DNA from: Echinometra lucunter
Taxonomy: Eukaryota; Echinodermata; Echinoidea; Camarodonta; Echinometridae
Direction of reading: 5' to 3'
NCBI GenBank assembly: GCA_029962745.1
Contig: CM057151.1
Span: 34,831,259-34,895,258, forward strand
DNA: 64,000 nucleotides
The notes beneath the pieces were generated by a model that searched no databases, was not told the origin of the DNA, and saw only the letters and a program-made list of their open reading frames with translations. Both the position numbers and the translations under genes were made by a program. Below, one piece after another: positions 37,601 through 46,900 of the stretch (positions are counted from its first letter, which is position 1; every line of letters starts with the position of its first letter).

Positions 37601-40374
37601 TGATGTCCAGGTGGAGTGGCTGAGACGTGCCAGGCATAGCATGGTATGGATGTTGATATTTGCTTCATTGAATTATGTCACATAAGGCCCCCATCTCACT
37701 AGAAAGGTGATCATGGCGAGCATGGCGACCTGTTAAAATTTTGCAAAGCATGGCAGAATCACCCTCCACCTCCATTTTTGACCTGCGCGGTGATTGCACT
37801 GCTGTTGTGATGACGTAACAATACCAGCCAGGATGCGCTGAGGAAATAACTGAGGAAATGTCGTCTTGGGAACGGGCCTGAAAGCAGGGACGATAGCCTC
37901 TTTTAACGGACTTGAAGTACGCTTTAGGCGTTGCTGGTATGTTTGAGCTACGTGCATGATGTTTTTAATACGCTCTTTAGACGATCATGGCGCTCTTGGC
38001 GACGTCTACGCTCTTGCTACGGAAGTTTTGAACATGTTCAAATCTTGATGGCGACAAGTGCGATGGTGGCGATCATAGGCGCCTCAGAAAGGCTGAAGAT
38101 ATGATGGTAAAGATTGAAAAAGCTCAAGCCACAATCCACCACGCCTTTTCGATTTTTGAGGATCACAGCGGAATCGCCTTCTAGTAAGATGGGGGTATAA
38201 GGTCAACCAGACTGTGTGCATATGTCAGTGAGTACATTAAGTGTCCTAGCCATGGGTTATGCATGTACTTTTCTAATATCTTGAATTTGAACACACCCAC
38301 TGGAGGGATACCTAAGTGCATCTCATCCATGTCTTATCAATGTAACCGTGCATTGTCAGCAGCTTATCCAAATTTTTTTTCTGTAGGATGCAAGGTCAGA
38401 AAGTGTCAGAATTCGATTTGAAAGATTATACTGCCTGCATTCTTGAATGAGTCTTGTAATGTCTCATGGTTGTAATTCTCAGGTAGTTAGTATTGACCCG
38501 AATTTCCTTCGTCCGACATTACTTCACAGATATGGAGTTTATCAACTGGCTTGTGCATGCGCACTTTAATGGGTCATCAGAACTCTGTGACATGTCTTCA
38601 GTTTGATGCAAGCAAGATCATCAGCGGCTCGCTGGACAGTAACCTGAAGTTCTGGGATCTCAAGACCGGAGAGTGCACAAGTACCATTGATTGGGTCAAT
38701 GCAGAGGGCCATACAGGAGTTGTGAGGTAAGGGTAGCGGTAATTAGTTGTATGACACATATCATGGTGACATATAGTCACCTACACCAACCAGTTTTTGC
38801 ACTTGAACTCTAGTTCTAGACCAAAAACATTGCATTAACCCCAGTTGTTACCCTTTCCCTAGCCCTATGCCTTTGACAAATTAAGCCTGGAGCAAATGTC
38901 GCAGTTCCAAGTATTACAAAAATGAATGCTATAGGGGTAAATGTCAGATCATGCATGATAGTTTTAAAAAACGAATACTCTAGCAAGATTTATTTATCAA
39001 ATTTAGGAGATGATTTTATTATATGACTGGGATAAAGTTTTCCTCAACCAAAAGCGGTGGAAGGTTGATAAGAGCTTTTAAACTAATGTAGCAAAGATTC
39101 AAATATTGCTAAAACAAATGCTATAGAAGTGAATGTCAGATCATGCATGACAGTTTTAAAAATGGAATACTCTAGCAAGATTTATTTATCAAATTTAAAA
39201 GATGAATTTATTGTACGACTGGGATAAAGCTTTCCTCAGCCAAAAGTGATGAAAGATTGATAAAAGCTTTCAGTTGTGGGCTTTTATGGAGAGTGGATCA
39301 TAATTTGCTGACACCAGACTTTGTGAAAAGCACTGGAAATACCTGTAATGAAGCTAAATTTCTGGAGCACAGCAAAAGAAGCTGTCCCACCATAAACATT
39401 CTCCAGCCTGCTTTGAGCATTGTCGGGCCAGGGAAAATGAGATAATGACTTTGCCAAATGAGGAAAAGGGTGGAATATACAGAGCATTATATAAGGTCTA
39501 TTGGTCATAAAACTCATTGTGATGGACAACACCTGTTACTGGGTAAGCACCCATGGTGTCAAATTCCCCATGGAAGCCCACGACTAAGTGTCTTTAAACT
39601 AATGTAGCAAAGATTCGAGTAATGCAAAACAAACGCTATAGAAGTGAATGTCAGATCATCCATGACAGTTTTAAAAATGGAATACTCTTGCAAGATTTAT
39701 TTATCAAATTCAGAAGATGATTTTATTATATGACTGGGATAAAGTTTTCCTCAACCAAAAGTGGTGAAAGGTTGATAAGAGTTTTTAAACTAATAAAGCA
39801 AAGATTGCGTTGTGACATTCACTTGCATGGGCAGTAGTGTTACCCAGTACTCCTGATTTGCTCACTCGTTTAAAAATGAACAGTTTTTATTAGATCCCCT
39901 TTATGAACACAGATGTCTGTGATTCTCTTACTTTGGGATAATGAAAACACTTCTGTCTTTCTCTGTGACACCATGTGTCTGCAAGAAGTCAGTATTCCTA
40001 AAGATAAATTGCTATTACTGGCTTCATGTAGAATAATGAAAACTTTTTCTGAATCTACAGTGGTACATGAATTGTTGTTACTAAAAGTAGTCAGCTTGCC
40101 CAAGTCTGATGTCTGTGATCCGCTTAATACTCTTTGGTATTAAAAATGCTATTTTAAACTTTCTAACGATAGGTGTTTGCAAGCGGACAGCTGGAGGGTA
40201 GTGAGTGCAGCAGATGATCGAACCCTCAAGGTCTGGAACATTGACACTAGGGAAAGAATCGTCACGCTCCGTCACCACACTGATGGGGTCACATGTCTGC
40301 AGTTCAACAACAGCAAGATTGTCTCAGGATCGTACGACAAGACTGTCAAGCTTTGGGATTTCAGTGCAGTATGA
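20366..40374 (+). CDS. F-box/WD40-repeat protein (SCF substrate receptor, Cdc4/FBXW7/Met30 type), 781 aa
   Basis: Coding exons are 20366-21406, 23410-23475, 24067-24211, 32013-32167, 32796-32951, 35099-35224, 36366-36544, 37448-37526, 38530-38726 and 40173-40374 (TGA). Every junction is GT/AG and the sum is 2346 nt in frame. The ATG has a good context (ccaccATGG) and an in-frame stop 18 bases upstream. Residues 1-347 are Ser/Arg-rich with a basic stretch [10 protein letters not shown] (21-30) and a Cys/His cluster (166-191). Residues 348-395 ([18 protein letters not shown]) resemble the dimerisation D-domain that precedes F-boxes in this family. The F-box is about 398-440 ([19 protein letters not shown]). 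A linker [18 protein letters not shown] leads to seven WD40 repeats (about 493-781), each ending near KVWD. Such proteins bind Skp1 and present phosphorylated substrates for ubiquitination. True FBXW7 orthology is not established; it may be a separate invertebrate clade. Introns are loaded with transposons. Confidence 0.88.
21478..21690. repeat. Clustered copies of the 1.85-kb MITE terminus
   Basis: cgtattctgaaaattatttt, ggtattctgaaaattgtctt and ggtattctgaaaatcaattg occur within about 200 bp in intron 1, the same terminal motif as the element at 1849-2061. They are probably nested or fragmented copies of one family. Confidence 0.5.
22236..22630 (+). pseudogene. LINE reverse-transcriptase C-terminal relic
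   Basis: Reading 22240-22380 gives [20 protein letters not shown] followed by NEEVLDKA, the conserved C-terminal motif of a different LINE lineage from the one at 18.6 kb (the family often annotated as craniofacial-development-protein-2-like RT). A stop follows within about ten residues. Downstream readable scraps ([24 protein letters not shown]) lie in shifted frames. It is old, broken and sits in intron 1 of the F-box gene. Confidence 0.65.
24381..24811. repeat. Foldback element, about 430 bp
   Basis: gatgaggtttacggttcatc at the left is answered by ggtgaaccgtaaacctcatc at the right. Pairing continues through the GA-rich/CT-rich arms (aagtccagaaaggactgaga against ctcagtcctttctggactt) and gaggagagaaggctctaacc against ggttagagccttctctcctc, to a centre near 24600. 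It lies just inside the intron downstream of the first half of the F-box. Confidence 0.75.
26451..27216. mobile_element. MITE with long TIRs and TA target duplication, about 766 bp
   Basis: aacacaacaaaa at 26451 is the inverse of ttttgttgtgtt ending 27216, and TA flanks both sides (26449-26450, 27217-27218). The arms extend over 200 bp (ctcccccctaattcaaaata against ttttgaattaggggggagtt; aaaatgtcacttttcaaaag against its complement near 27030). This fits a non-autonomous Tc1/mariner-superfamily element. Confidence 0.8.
27757..27947. mobile_element. Short hAT-like MITE, 191 bp
   Basis: Left end cagtggtggatccagg and right end cctggatccgcggctg are inverted copies with two mismatches. CAG...CTG ends with a GGATCCAGG core are typical of non-autonomous hAT-like elements. 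I see no convincing 8-bp target duplication. Confidence 0.6.
28221..28388. repeat. 168-bp near-perfect palindrome
   Basis: acaaatatac (28221) pairs with gtatatttgt (28388). The arms continue through gagtttctggttaaaactat and ggtgactcc to aatagtactattcact, around a GC-rich tip ggggcgcagcccc. It lies directly 3' of the recombinase ORF. Confidence 0.85.
28611..29954 (-). CDS. Crypton-type tyrosine recombinase, intact 447 aa
   Basis: A single uninterrupted exon with ATG at 29954 in good context (gaagATGG) and TAG at 28611. The N-terminal half (about 15-130) is a helical core-binding-like region. The catalytic half has the tyrosine-recombinase tetrad in order: Arg171 ([11 protein letters not shown]), His291-x-x-Arg294 (NHSLRATS), Gly316-His317 and Tyr326 (NYAR). 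A Cys-rich insert (about 217-231, [11 protein letters not shown]) matches the DUF3504/KIAA1958/ZMYM/QRICH1 group, which derives from Crypton transposons. The C-terminus (about 390-420) is a Gln/Pro repeat. It could be a live or recently live element, or a domesticated single-copy gene; copy number would decide. Two TGACGTCA (CRE-like) sites lie about 210 and 260 bp upstream. Confidence 0.8.
   Translation of the reverse strand: MAAPSNRRFDQFNDEDLDDFITSVDSDNTKKQIKYGLSVFREFCSEVGVDFEDISFEALDGVLSQFYAGARNKKGDLYTKKSMQAIRFALQRHFMKTRGVDIVKGEQFSRSNKVFKALLVKLKTSGKAKVNHHPPISEEDMARIQANLNLDTAEGLQRKVFLDTMIYFANRGMENVREMKVNDFVLHGEGDTEYYTLRDMHTKNHQNDEEESQGGQMCALKGNPRCPVMNMKKYLSKLNPLCQWMWQRPKQRVTDEDEVWYVNSPLGKWTLSKMTAVICEAAGCSRHYTNHSLRATSITLLDHAGYASRDIMSVSGHRSETSIKNYARTSEHTKRQMSATLSAIHPDQPSTSATSDEKENDDADGDDADLVLDISDSQLVRILNYEEVLEQQQLPPQPPQQPQPPQQPQPLQQPQPDRIFRTMNMNQQNLQPQQYHFHGCVVNFYNN
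30130..30240. promoter_or_regulatory. Candidate recombinase promoter with two CRE-like sites and a palindrome
   Basis: TGACGTCA occurs at about 30163-30170 and 30213-30220. Between them lies tcacaaatagta/ctatttgtga, a palindrome, followed by another half-site (aacgtca). CREB/ATF-type proteins bind TGACGTCA. The arrangement lies upstream of the minus-strand recombinase start. Function is inference. Confidence 0.35.
31550..31990. repeat. Duplicated intronic segment abutting the F-box exon
   Basis: 31550-31711 and 31831-31990 are diverged direct copies (gtaacaggaatagacaatag against gtaacaggagtaggcagtaa; shared aaataaaagcaacagtaat and gaatatttcaagaa). The second copy stops about 20 bp before the acceptor of exon 4. 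A G-run lies between the copies. Confidence 0.6.
33009..33092 (+). pseudogene. Decayed tandem copy A of the first WD40 exon
   Basis: Closely matches the 3' half of the real exon 32796-32951 (ggtcacacccaaggtatc, tttgatgatactcggatagt), including the donor context aattaag|gtatgacca. It carries one in-frame 3-bp loss, so the reading itself is open. However, the only nearby acceptor AG (before aaaatttggggg) gives a phase incompatible with the preceding exon, and the 5' part of the exon is missing. It is most likely a non-functional pseudo-exon. Confidence 0.75.
33123..33238 (+). pseudogene. Decayed tandem copy B of the first WD40 exon
   Basis: A second copy, starting further upstream in the exon (gaaaggtttctgtactgtaa matches the real exon base for base) and diverging after gtatctcctgtgtctgattt, where an in-frame TGA appears. 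The donor is lost. With copy A it shows that the exon and its flank were duplicated at least twice. Confidence 0.75.
33385..33545. repeat. Short palindromic block with CRE-containing arms
   Basis: ggtacccactttgacgtc (33394-33411) pairs with gacgtcaaagtgggtacc (33417-33434), and a third partial copy (gggtacccacttttacgtc) lies near 33522. Probably the remains of a foldback element. Confidence 0.6.
33813..33951. repeat. 139-bp palindrome
   Basis: atattggatggc pairs with gccatccaatat at the ends. Inside, gggataccagagaatattcc pairs with ggaatatttctggtattcc, then the ttaggaccaatattgcac arm. The loop is near gaatcgaagacg. It is similar in layout to the palindrome at 28221-28388. Confidence 0.75.
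34574..34612. repeat. (GA)n microsatellite
   Basis: About 19 GA units with one interruption, in the intron between the first two WD40 exons. Confidence 0.9.
35313..35611. mobile_element. MITE with 33-bp TIRs, about 300 bp
   Basis: aatagggagctttcgcaaac... gggaacgt at the left is the near-exact inverse of acgttcccgtcg... tttgcgaaagctccctatt at the right. The interior is CpG-richer than the intron around it. It lies 90 bp after the WD40 exon ending 35224. Superfamily not determined. Confidence 0.8.
36810..37360. mobile_element. Foldback MITE, about 550 bp
   Basis: The arms share ttttaatgaaaagagaggat with atcctctcttttcattaaaa, agttccatcaaaaatcggt with its inverse near 37280, and aatggcaggtttagaaggac with gtccttctaaacctgccatt, meeting near 37080. 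It is in the intron after the third WD40 exon. Confidence 0.8.
37688..38196. mobile_element. MITE with TIRs and a 6-bp target duplication, about 509 bp
   Basis: cccccatctcactagaaagg (from 37688) is matched inverted by ccttctagtaagatggggg (about 38177-38195). The element is flanked by the direct repeat ataagg at 37682-37687 and 38197-38202. Confidence 0.75.
38890..39806. repeat. Three intronic tandem repeats (about 190 bp each), one interrupted
   Basis: Copies at about 38890-39078, 39079-39270 and 39594-39783 share aatgtcagatcatgcatgac, agcaagatttatttatcaaa and gactgggataaagytttcct. A partial fourth copy starts at 39786. Between copies 2 and 3 an insertion of about 318 bp (39271-39588) has its own short TIRs (gttgtgggcttttatgg against ccatggaagcccacgac). 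Confidence 0.75.
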
Positions 40375-42292
40375 TAGGCATTTGTTATTCTCTGAAGTTC
40401 ATTCACACATACTCTTCCCCAGTTTAATTCATTCAAATACATGTCCGGGTGTTGTATCTTGATTGTGTATGTAGATGTGTTTGTGTGTATGACTATACTA
40501 TATATGCCAGTATTTCACATTCTATCGATGGATGCTTTTCTTTACTCTCTTGGTAATTCCTCAAAAACTATTTGTCAGATTTTTTTGCTGATAGATGGTA
40601 AATAGCTAGATATGAGCTAAACTAAGATGCTATGAGTTTTTTTTTCTCAAGTTGAATATTAGATAAAAGGAAAAATAAACATTTTGATCCTTTTTCAGAG
40701 ACTTCAAATCTCAAACAACAATGACATGCATCACACGGTGTCTGCACACCCATTAAGGGTTCTGTTTCATGGCAAGCGTGACAAAGTGCTGTGATTGTTG
40801 TGGGAAGTGATCAGTTCTAGCATAGGACAAAGTATAGCCGTTAATTTGCATTCCTTTCAGATATTCCATTCGTGATTTCCGGTGAATTCTAGAAATAATG
40901 AATGGAATATCACATGATCCCACACAAATATCTTTTCATGCAGTGTGAGACTGTATTTAATCTGTTTTGTGTCAATTTCTTTTGCTACCAAATCTGTAGA
41001 AGAGTTTTAATGTTACTGCAGAACACCATAAGAAGATGGATGGACTATCATTACTTAAAATAGCATGGGGAGGATTTCATTAACGCTTGCGATGCATCAC
41101 TAGCCCTTCGTAAGGGCTTAAACTTATCCTACAGTACGTTGCCCTAACCCTTCGTCTATGGAAAATGGGTTACTTTTGGATTTCACAAAGCTCCTGCATA
41201 GGGTTCACCATTTGCAAACAAACCGTGTAGGTGTTGGCCGGATGCTGTGCAGTGCATTGTTTGCATCTTCAGACATCCACACCTCCTGTATGAATAGCTG
41301 CGTGGTAATACTTGGTGGCAGCTACATTGGCATCAGTGCTTGTGAAATCTATGTCGGATTTCTGCATGAAACAGCAACGGAAATATAGATCTAATGACAC
41401 AATGAAGCCCTCACTGTTCAAGTAGTATACAGTGTATTTCTATATTTTTCTTTCTACACACCATATGCAAATTGCATGCAGTATGCTATACATGTATAAT
41501 GTATTAGAAAAGAAATTAAAAATGACAGTTGGTGAGAAAAGCGACAGGTTCAGGAATATATACGGTAGACTTATAGACATTTTCCCAATTTGAACAGATG
41601 TTATTAATGACTAGATTTTTTTTTTCATGCTAATATTCATTTCACATTATAAATAAAACAATAACTTCATTTCACATTATAAATAAAACAGTAACTTCAT
41701 AACACATGGAATACAAATTGTTATATATATCTTTAAATTCATTTTCATATTTAATTCGTATTTGGACAATTTAGATTGTATTGTAAAAAAAGAAATTAGG
41801 ATGTCAAACATAACCATAAAAGAGCACGATATCAAGGTAATTTTAGCAAAAATGTCCATTAAAAAAAGCATACAAAAAAGGCTATCAATCTACCATAATG
41901 CCTAAAATAGTTTGGAAAGGTGCACGGTGATAGCCAGCACATCACACAGCATTACTGTGCATGCAAGAAATTCAAAGGGCTTTACAACTCTTGCTGTCCG
42001 CTGGCTGACATGTCGGCTCTCTCCGTCACCCTGCGTTCGAGGCTTGCGATTTTCTGTTCTGTGGTAAAAGTCAAAAGCATCTAATAATGTTAACCCGATC
42101 TGTACCGGGCTACCGGTATTTCAAAGCCAATGAACTATGCGGGGGATATACACTACTCCTGTCTTTTCAACTGAGAAATGCAACTGAGAATGCTCATTTC
42201 AAAAACCTACAATGGGCATATCTACTTTTATGGACACTCAAACAGGATGCTCTAAACTGTCTGTTCTGGATAGCGTATTGGCATTAAAGTGG
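40375..42292 (+). other. 3' UTR and downstream flank of the F-box gene
   Basis: After the TGA the sequence is AT-rich, with candidate poly(A) signals (aataaac near 40674; aataaaac in both members of a 34-bp tandem repeat at 41637-41704). A short palindrome built on gatattccatt... aatggaatatc lies at 40859-40911. No further gene is evident; the true 3' end needs transcript data. Confidence 0.4.
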
Positions 42293-42562
42293 CTATCTCC
42301 TGTTCGTAGGCAGTTCAGCGTTATCCAGTCTCTCCTTTACAGGTAGGCTCCAGGCGGTGTCTTGAGTAATGTTGAATTGGGTGGCTGTGTCAATTTTTGT
42401 CTTTTCACTTAATTTCTCGAAATCTGTACAAAATTGAGCTGTAGTGCTCTTGGAGGTTCCTAAATTAATACCCTTTTGCTTGTGGATATGATAATGTTGT
42501 ATAATTTTATGAACATACTCTACTACTTCTTTGGGTGTAGGTGTAACAACTTCTCCAGTCAA
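42293..42562 (-). other. Open stretch of unknown nature, probably retroelement-derived
   Basis: The minus strand is open for about 89 residues (TPKEVVEYVHKIIQHYHIHK near the start, KLSEKTKIDTATQFN later). I do not recognise a domain. Its position beside LTR-element debris suggests gag- or pol-linked sequence. No splice sites or partners were found. Confidence 0.3.
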
Positions 42563-43323
42563 CTGTCTGAGCGCTGCAATCTGAACAGGCTCTCAACGTT
42601 TGTGTGCCCCTATCCTTATCCATAAATTGAGCCCGACTAGGATGGGGGAACGATCCTTACTTTGGTATAAAAACAAGAATGTGTAATTCCTAGTATTCTT
42701 ATCCTCACGGCTGACCTTAGGGCATTAGTTACTAAAAGGTGTGTTACAAAAAACCACTTTTGCATCAAACTGACCCCTCCGATGCTAGCAAAAGGACCTA
42801 GTCTGTGCCTGCAGATAGGGATAAAATGGATGTGTCCTCCCCCACACTACTAGGTGAAGCTCTAGCTCTACTCTACCATTCAAAGCCCTCCTACCATTCA
42901 TGGGTATATAGAAAAAAATTTAAATGTGAGCCTCTCCTCTGCCAACCATGCCCACTTAAACTAAACACAACAACACATTTACAAAACAAAAATGATCACT
43001 CTACTACAGTTTGCAACTCTCCCCCATGTAACCATATACATAAGATATCTTAACCTAAATATTAAAACCAAGCATACTATTGAATTTCCTACTTGATATC
43101 AGAAGATAACTAGCATAACTGCTATATCAAACAAACAACAATATATATAAAATAATGTAATAGGAAATATTAAACTTCCTTATATCCAAATGCTAGAATC
43201 AATGGAATAATGAAAATACTAATATTTTGGAAATCTTGTTAGAGTTTCGTGCTGATAACGGGAAGGTCGTGAGTTCCGTCTAATGCCCCTGACCCCTTGG
43301 TGGTGGCTCTGGGTTTTAATTTT

Positions 43324-43990
43324 TGTTACGGTCTGCCAGTTCAACTGTGTCACCACTGCCGATGTGGGGATGTTGGTTAACACATAGACCGACCCTTAAA
43401 TAAACACAATTTCAGACAGCCAATTTACGTTTCCTCCTACTTGGTCATTTGTTCTTTATTCTAACAATGTCTTTACAGTTCACTGTTCTGCAAATCACAT
43501 TTCTTATATTTGAATTTGTGAGCTCACACCATCCATACACACAGACATTCACACTTCTACAACCCGTTATAAGGGCAAGGGAAGGGAAAAGGAAGGGATT
43601 TATTTTAAAGTCTGTGGTTGGGCCATGAGAATTTAGAGTCTTTTATATTTAATGGTTCTTAAAAGTTCTATCCAATAGGCCTTTCACTGTTTAACTCAGG
43701 GATGGTTCGGTTTCAAACTTAGCTCTTTTCTCTGCTTGCTCTCTTTGCTCGTGATCGTCGTTGCCTTAGTGCCAGGACGCTTGAAGACTTCTCATTCCTT
43801 GCGATTCCTCTAAGGGCCGCGAAGGTGCTGTACTCTTGTCTACTTGTTTTGGTCTTTGTCACAACGACATCAGTGGTTTTCTCTGTCCTTTGATGTAACC
43901 AATCTCACCAGGAGTGGGGCTGAGTTTTAATTTTTAACTTTTATCATCCAATCCTCCCTCAATGTCTCCATCAATTCATAACTTGTAACA
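43324..43990 (-). repeat. Possible LTR (667 bp)
   Basis: The segment begins tgttac and ends gtaaca (inverted TG...CA ends usual for LTRs), and on the minus strand contains an aataaa signal (plus-strand tttatt near 43594). It directly adjoins the minus-strand gag/protease remains, in the position of a 3' LTR. No second copy was located and no target duplication is visible, so the call is weak. Confidence 0.3.
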
Positions 43991-44010
43991 AGTCCACACC
44001 CGATGTCTCC

Positions 44011-45590
44011 TTATACAGAGTGATAAGATGTTATACGCAATGCGGAGTCTATATCACTTGCACCTTGTTCATGGCACTTGGCCTGGAGGCTGGGCTTCAT
44101 ACCTGCAACCAAACAAGCGAAAGAGCTCATCCTCTTTTGCTTCCTGGGTGTGGTTGCATAAAACTTGCTACTAGTAAGTATAACATCGGAGTTGTGGGGT
44201 GCGGTCTTGGCTTGTAAAGTCATGAATGTTGAGTCACCTGGTGCAACTGTCACTGTGTTGGGCGGGTCAAAGAAAATGTTCTTGGACTTGATCTTGAATC
44301 TGTTATTTCTGAAGTGGACTTGATCTTGAATCTATTACTTCTGAAGTGAAGTATACCATTTAAATCGGAAACCGTGTTGGTCCTTAAAATCAGATCTACT
44401 CCAACGAGATTGCTTGCAACATGTGCTGTGATTTCAAATTTGTGACCCTGAATAGCTAATTGAAATTTGAATGCCTTACCCAAAACCGGAGATTGCCCAT
44501 TTCCCAGTTTAAATCAAATGGGATTTACTTTTATCCGTTTCAGTTTCACAAATCATTCAGTTAGATTTCGATACATCACTGTCAAAGAGTACTAGTACGG
44601 CTGTCCAGTTTGATAATTGCCCTTTTGCAAAGCTTCTTTACAGACAGTTTTATGTTGACTTTGTCATTTCTTAACTAAGTTGGGGTTATGTCATTGTCGG
44701 GCCTATTCTTGGACTTAAATAGTCTGGGAGGAAGAAAAATAGTGCTATCGGCTTCCTTCTTAAAAATCCCGGGGTTGCTGCTGTCACAAAAGTCAAATAA
44801 TTTGAGGTTGTGATCGTAATCATATGTCTCGTCTATCATTGCGATAGGTGCTCCTACCGCATATGTCACAACTGCTGTGGTGGTGTCTGTCATGACTTTG
44901 GTCATGTTGATCATGGCTCGCGCTGCGTTCAGTACTGCATCGTCACGGAGTTGATGGTCGTCGATGTTGGTCTGGTCCTCGATTGTCGTTAGTCATTTTC
45001 AGAGAGCTGATTTGTTCTCTTAGGTCTTCTATCTCTGACTGGGCAGAAAAAGTCAGTTCTTTTGTCTTGTTAGTTGTGTTTGTCTTAAGGTCTAGAAACA
45101 GCTGCGCTTTGGCAGCTATCTTGTCATTAGTTAGGGAGTTAAGGTCTGTAGTTGAGGCCGGCAGTAAAATAGCGGCACAGCAATCGTCAGGAAGGGAGTC
45201 TAAAAGTCGGTGTCGAATTTGGATCTCCTCGTATCGGGCTTTATGAGCTCTTCAAACTTCAGCTACGTTCCTTGCTGTCAAACGGACACTCTCTTGAGAA
45301 AATTTCCACCCACTTTTCAGATCTAAAAATGGAATTTTTGTATTCGGCTTTATGAGCTCTCACAACTCCAGCTATGTTCCTAGCCATTGAACAGACACTC
45401 TCTTGAGAAAGTTTCTGCTCTTTGAACACCAATGGCAGTGTTGATGCATCGACATATGCAAAATCTCTTGCCTTGTTGTTAATTTGCCACTGCCAAAAAC
45501 TTTGTTCCATGAAGTCATTTGGCAATGATGAACTTTTCAAACACATCTGACTTGGAAATGTTTTGCTCCCAGGTTTTCGAGGAATTTTGT
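44011..45590 (-). pseudogene. Gypsy-type gag/protease remains
   Basis: Reading the minus strand from high to low coordinates: a helical, charged gag-like stretch (about 45550-44980, with AEYKNSIFRSEKWVEIF and a second register duplicated in another frame), a short acidic piece (44914-44675), then a retropepsin region. The catalytic site near 44600 reads LFDSD in place of the expected D-S/T-G, with a stop nearby. The flap and second half follow (LAIQGHKFEITAHV, VGVDLILRTN at 44483-44250), then the protease-RT connector (VTVAPGDSTFMTLQAKTAP). Reverse transcriptase and later domains are missing. Multiple frame changes and the altered active site mark it as dead. Confidence 0.6.
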
Positions 45591-46447
45591 TTTATTTCTC
45601 ATAGAACAGGTATTTGTATTGTTACGTGTGTATTCTGAATTATAGAGAGGGTGAGTGTCTCTTTGACTTGTATTTTAATCTGGCTTTAGTAGAAGCTTGA
45701 CACTCTCATCCTCTTTGTGCCCTATGGGTGTATCTGCAATGTCAGCCTTATAAGGTGCCACTCATCAAACCTTTTTGATGATGTAATGGCCAAGTAAAAG
45801 TTCTCCAGTTTCTGTTAATATACCAAATACAGTAACTACAAAAACTTTATTTATTTTTATCGTTGAGGATTTCTTTCATTTTCAAAAAAAGAATTACAAT
45901 TTATTGTTTGTGAAGGTGGAAGCAAGCACTCTCACTGATGCTACTGAACAAAAAATACACACACAAAATACAGATAAATTGTTCTATGAAAAGAGACCCC
46001 ACCCCATCTCAAAAATAACTGAATATTGTTTCTCATTTTTAAAGAATGAATAATTTCTATTAGGGAGTGTCACATTTGCAAAAATCTACCAAAATATGTA
46101 TAATCCATCAAATAAAGAATCCCAACTATCTCAATAACTCTAGATATTTTTACTGATCAATCACAAATTTGTTATAGGGCTGCAATGTTTTTCCTATGAT
46201 TAAGTCACCAAAATTACCTCACTAGAATAACTCTAAAAAGAACCACACTCATATTTATGTGTTACTAATCATAGGTACAAGAGGGGAGGCAGTGAGAGCT
46301 TCTAGAAAAAAAAAAAATTGAATCATAACCCCCCTCAAACCTAACCATTCTTTTGCAAACACCAATAGCAACATATTTTACAGGATCTTACTGTAGATTT
46401 AGCCTTACTTTACATGCCATATTGTGTACCATAAATATATGTTATGA

Positions 46448-46900
46448 CAAATCAAGCATCAAACATTAACAAGACAAATATCAAAAAAGCAGTTACCACT
46501 GCCAACAAATTTCAATAAAGAGAGACCACATGATAGAAATGAATGTTGATTTCTACACATTTCTTTTTTCAACAACTTTTTGTTATCAATTTATTTGACA
46601 ATGACTCCTTTGCTGGACTTGTCAGATACAGCAGAATTGAAGAAAGAATGGTCACTGCAAAGGAAAGATTTAAGTCGTGATAATTGGAGCATCAAACTTT
46701 AACAAGACAAATATAAAAACCATTTGCCATTGCCAACAGATTTTAATAGACCGCAATATATAAATGAATATAAATTCCTATTTCTCTTTCAACAACTCTT
46801 TGCTATTAATTTATTTGACAATGATTGCCTTTGCTAAAACAATCAAATAAAACGTGTAATTGAAGAAAGAGATCATCCACTATAAAGGAAAGATATTCAA
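46448..46900. repeat. Tandem duplication, two copies of about 225 bp
   Basis: 46448-46675 and 46687-46900 share agcatcaaacwttaacaaga, caatttatttgacaatga and gaattgaagaaagarwkrat. Divergence is perhaps 20 percent, so this is an old local duplication without coding content. Confidence 0.65.
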
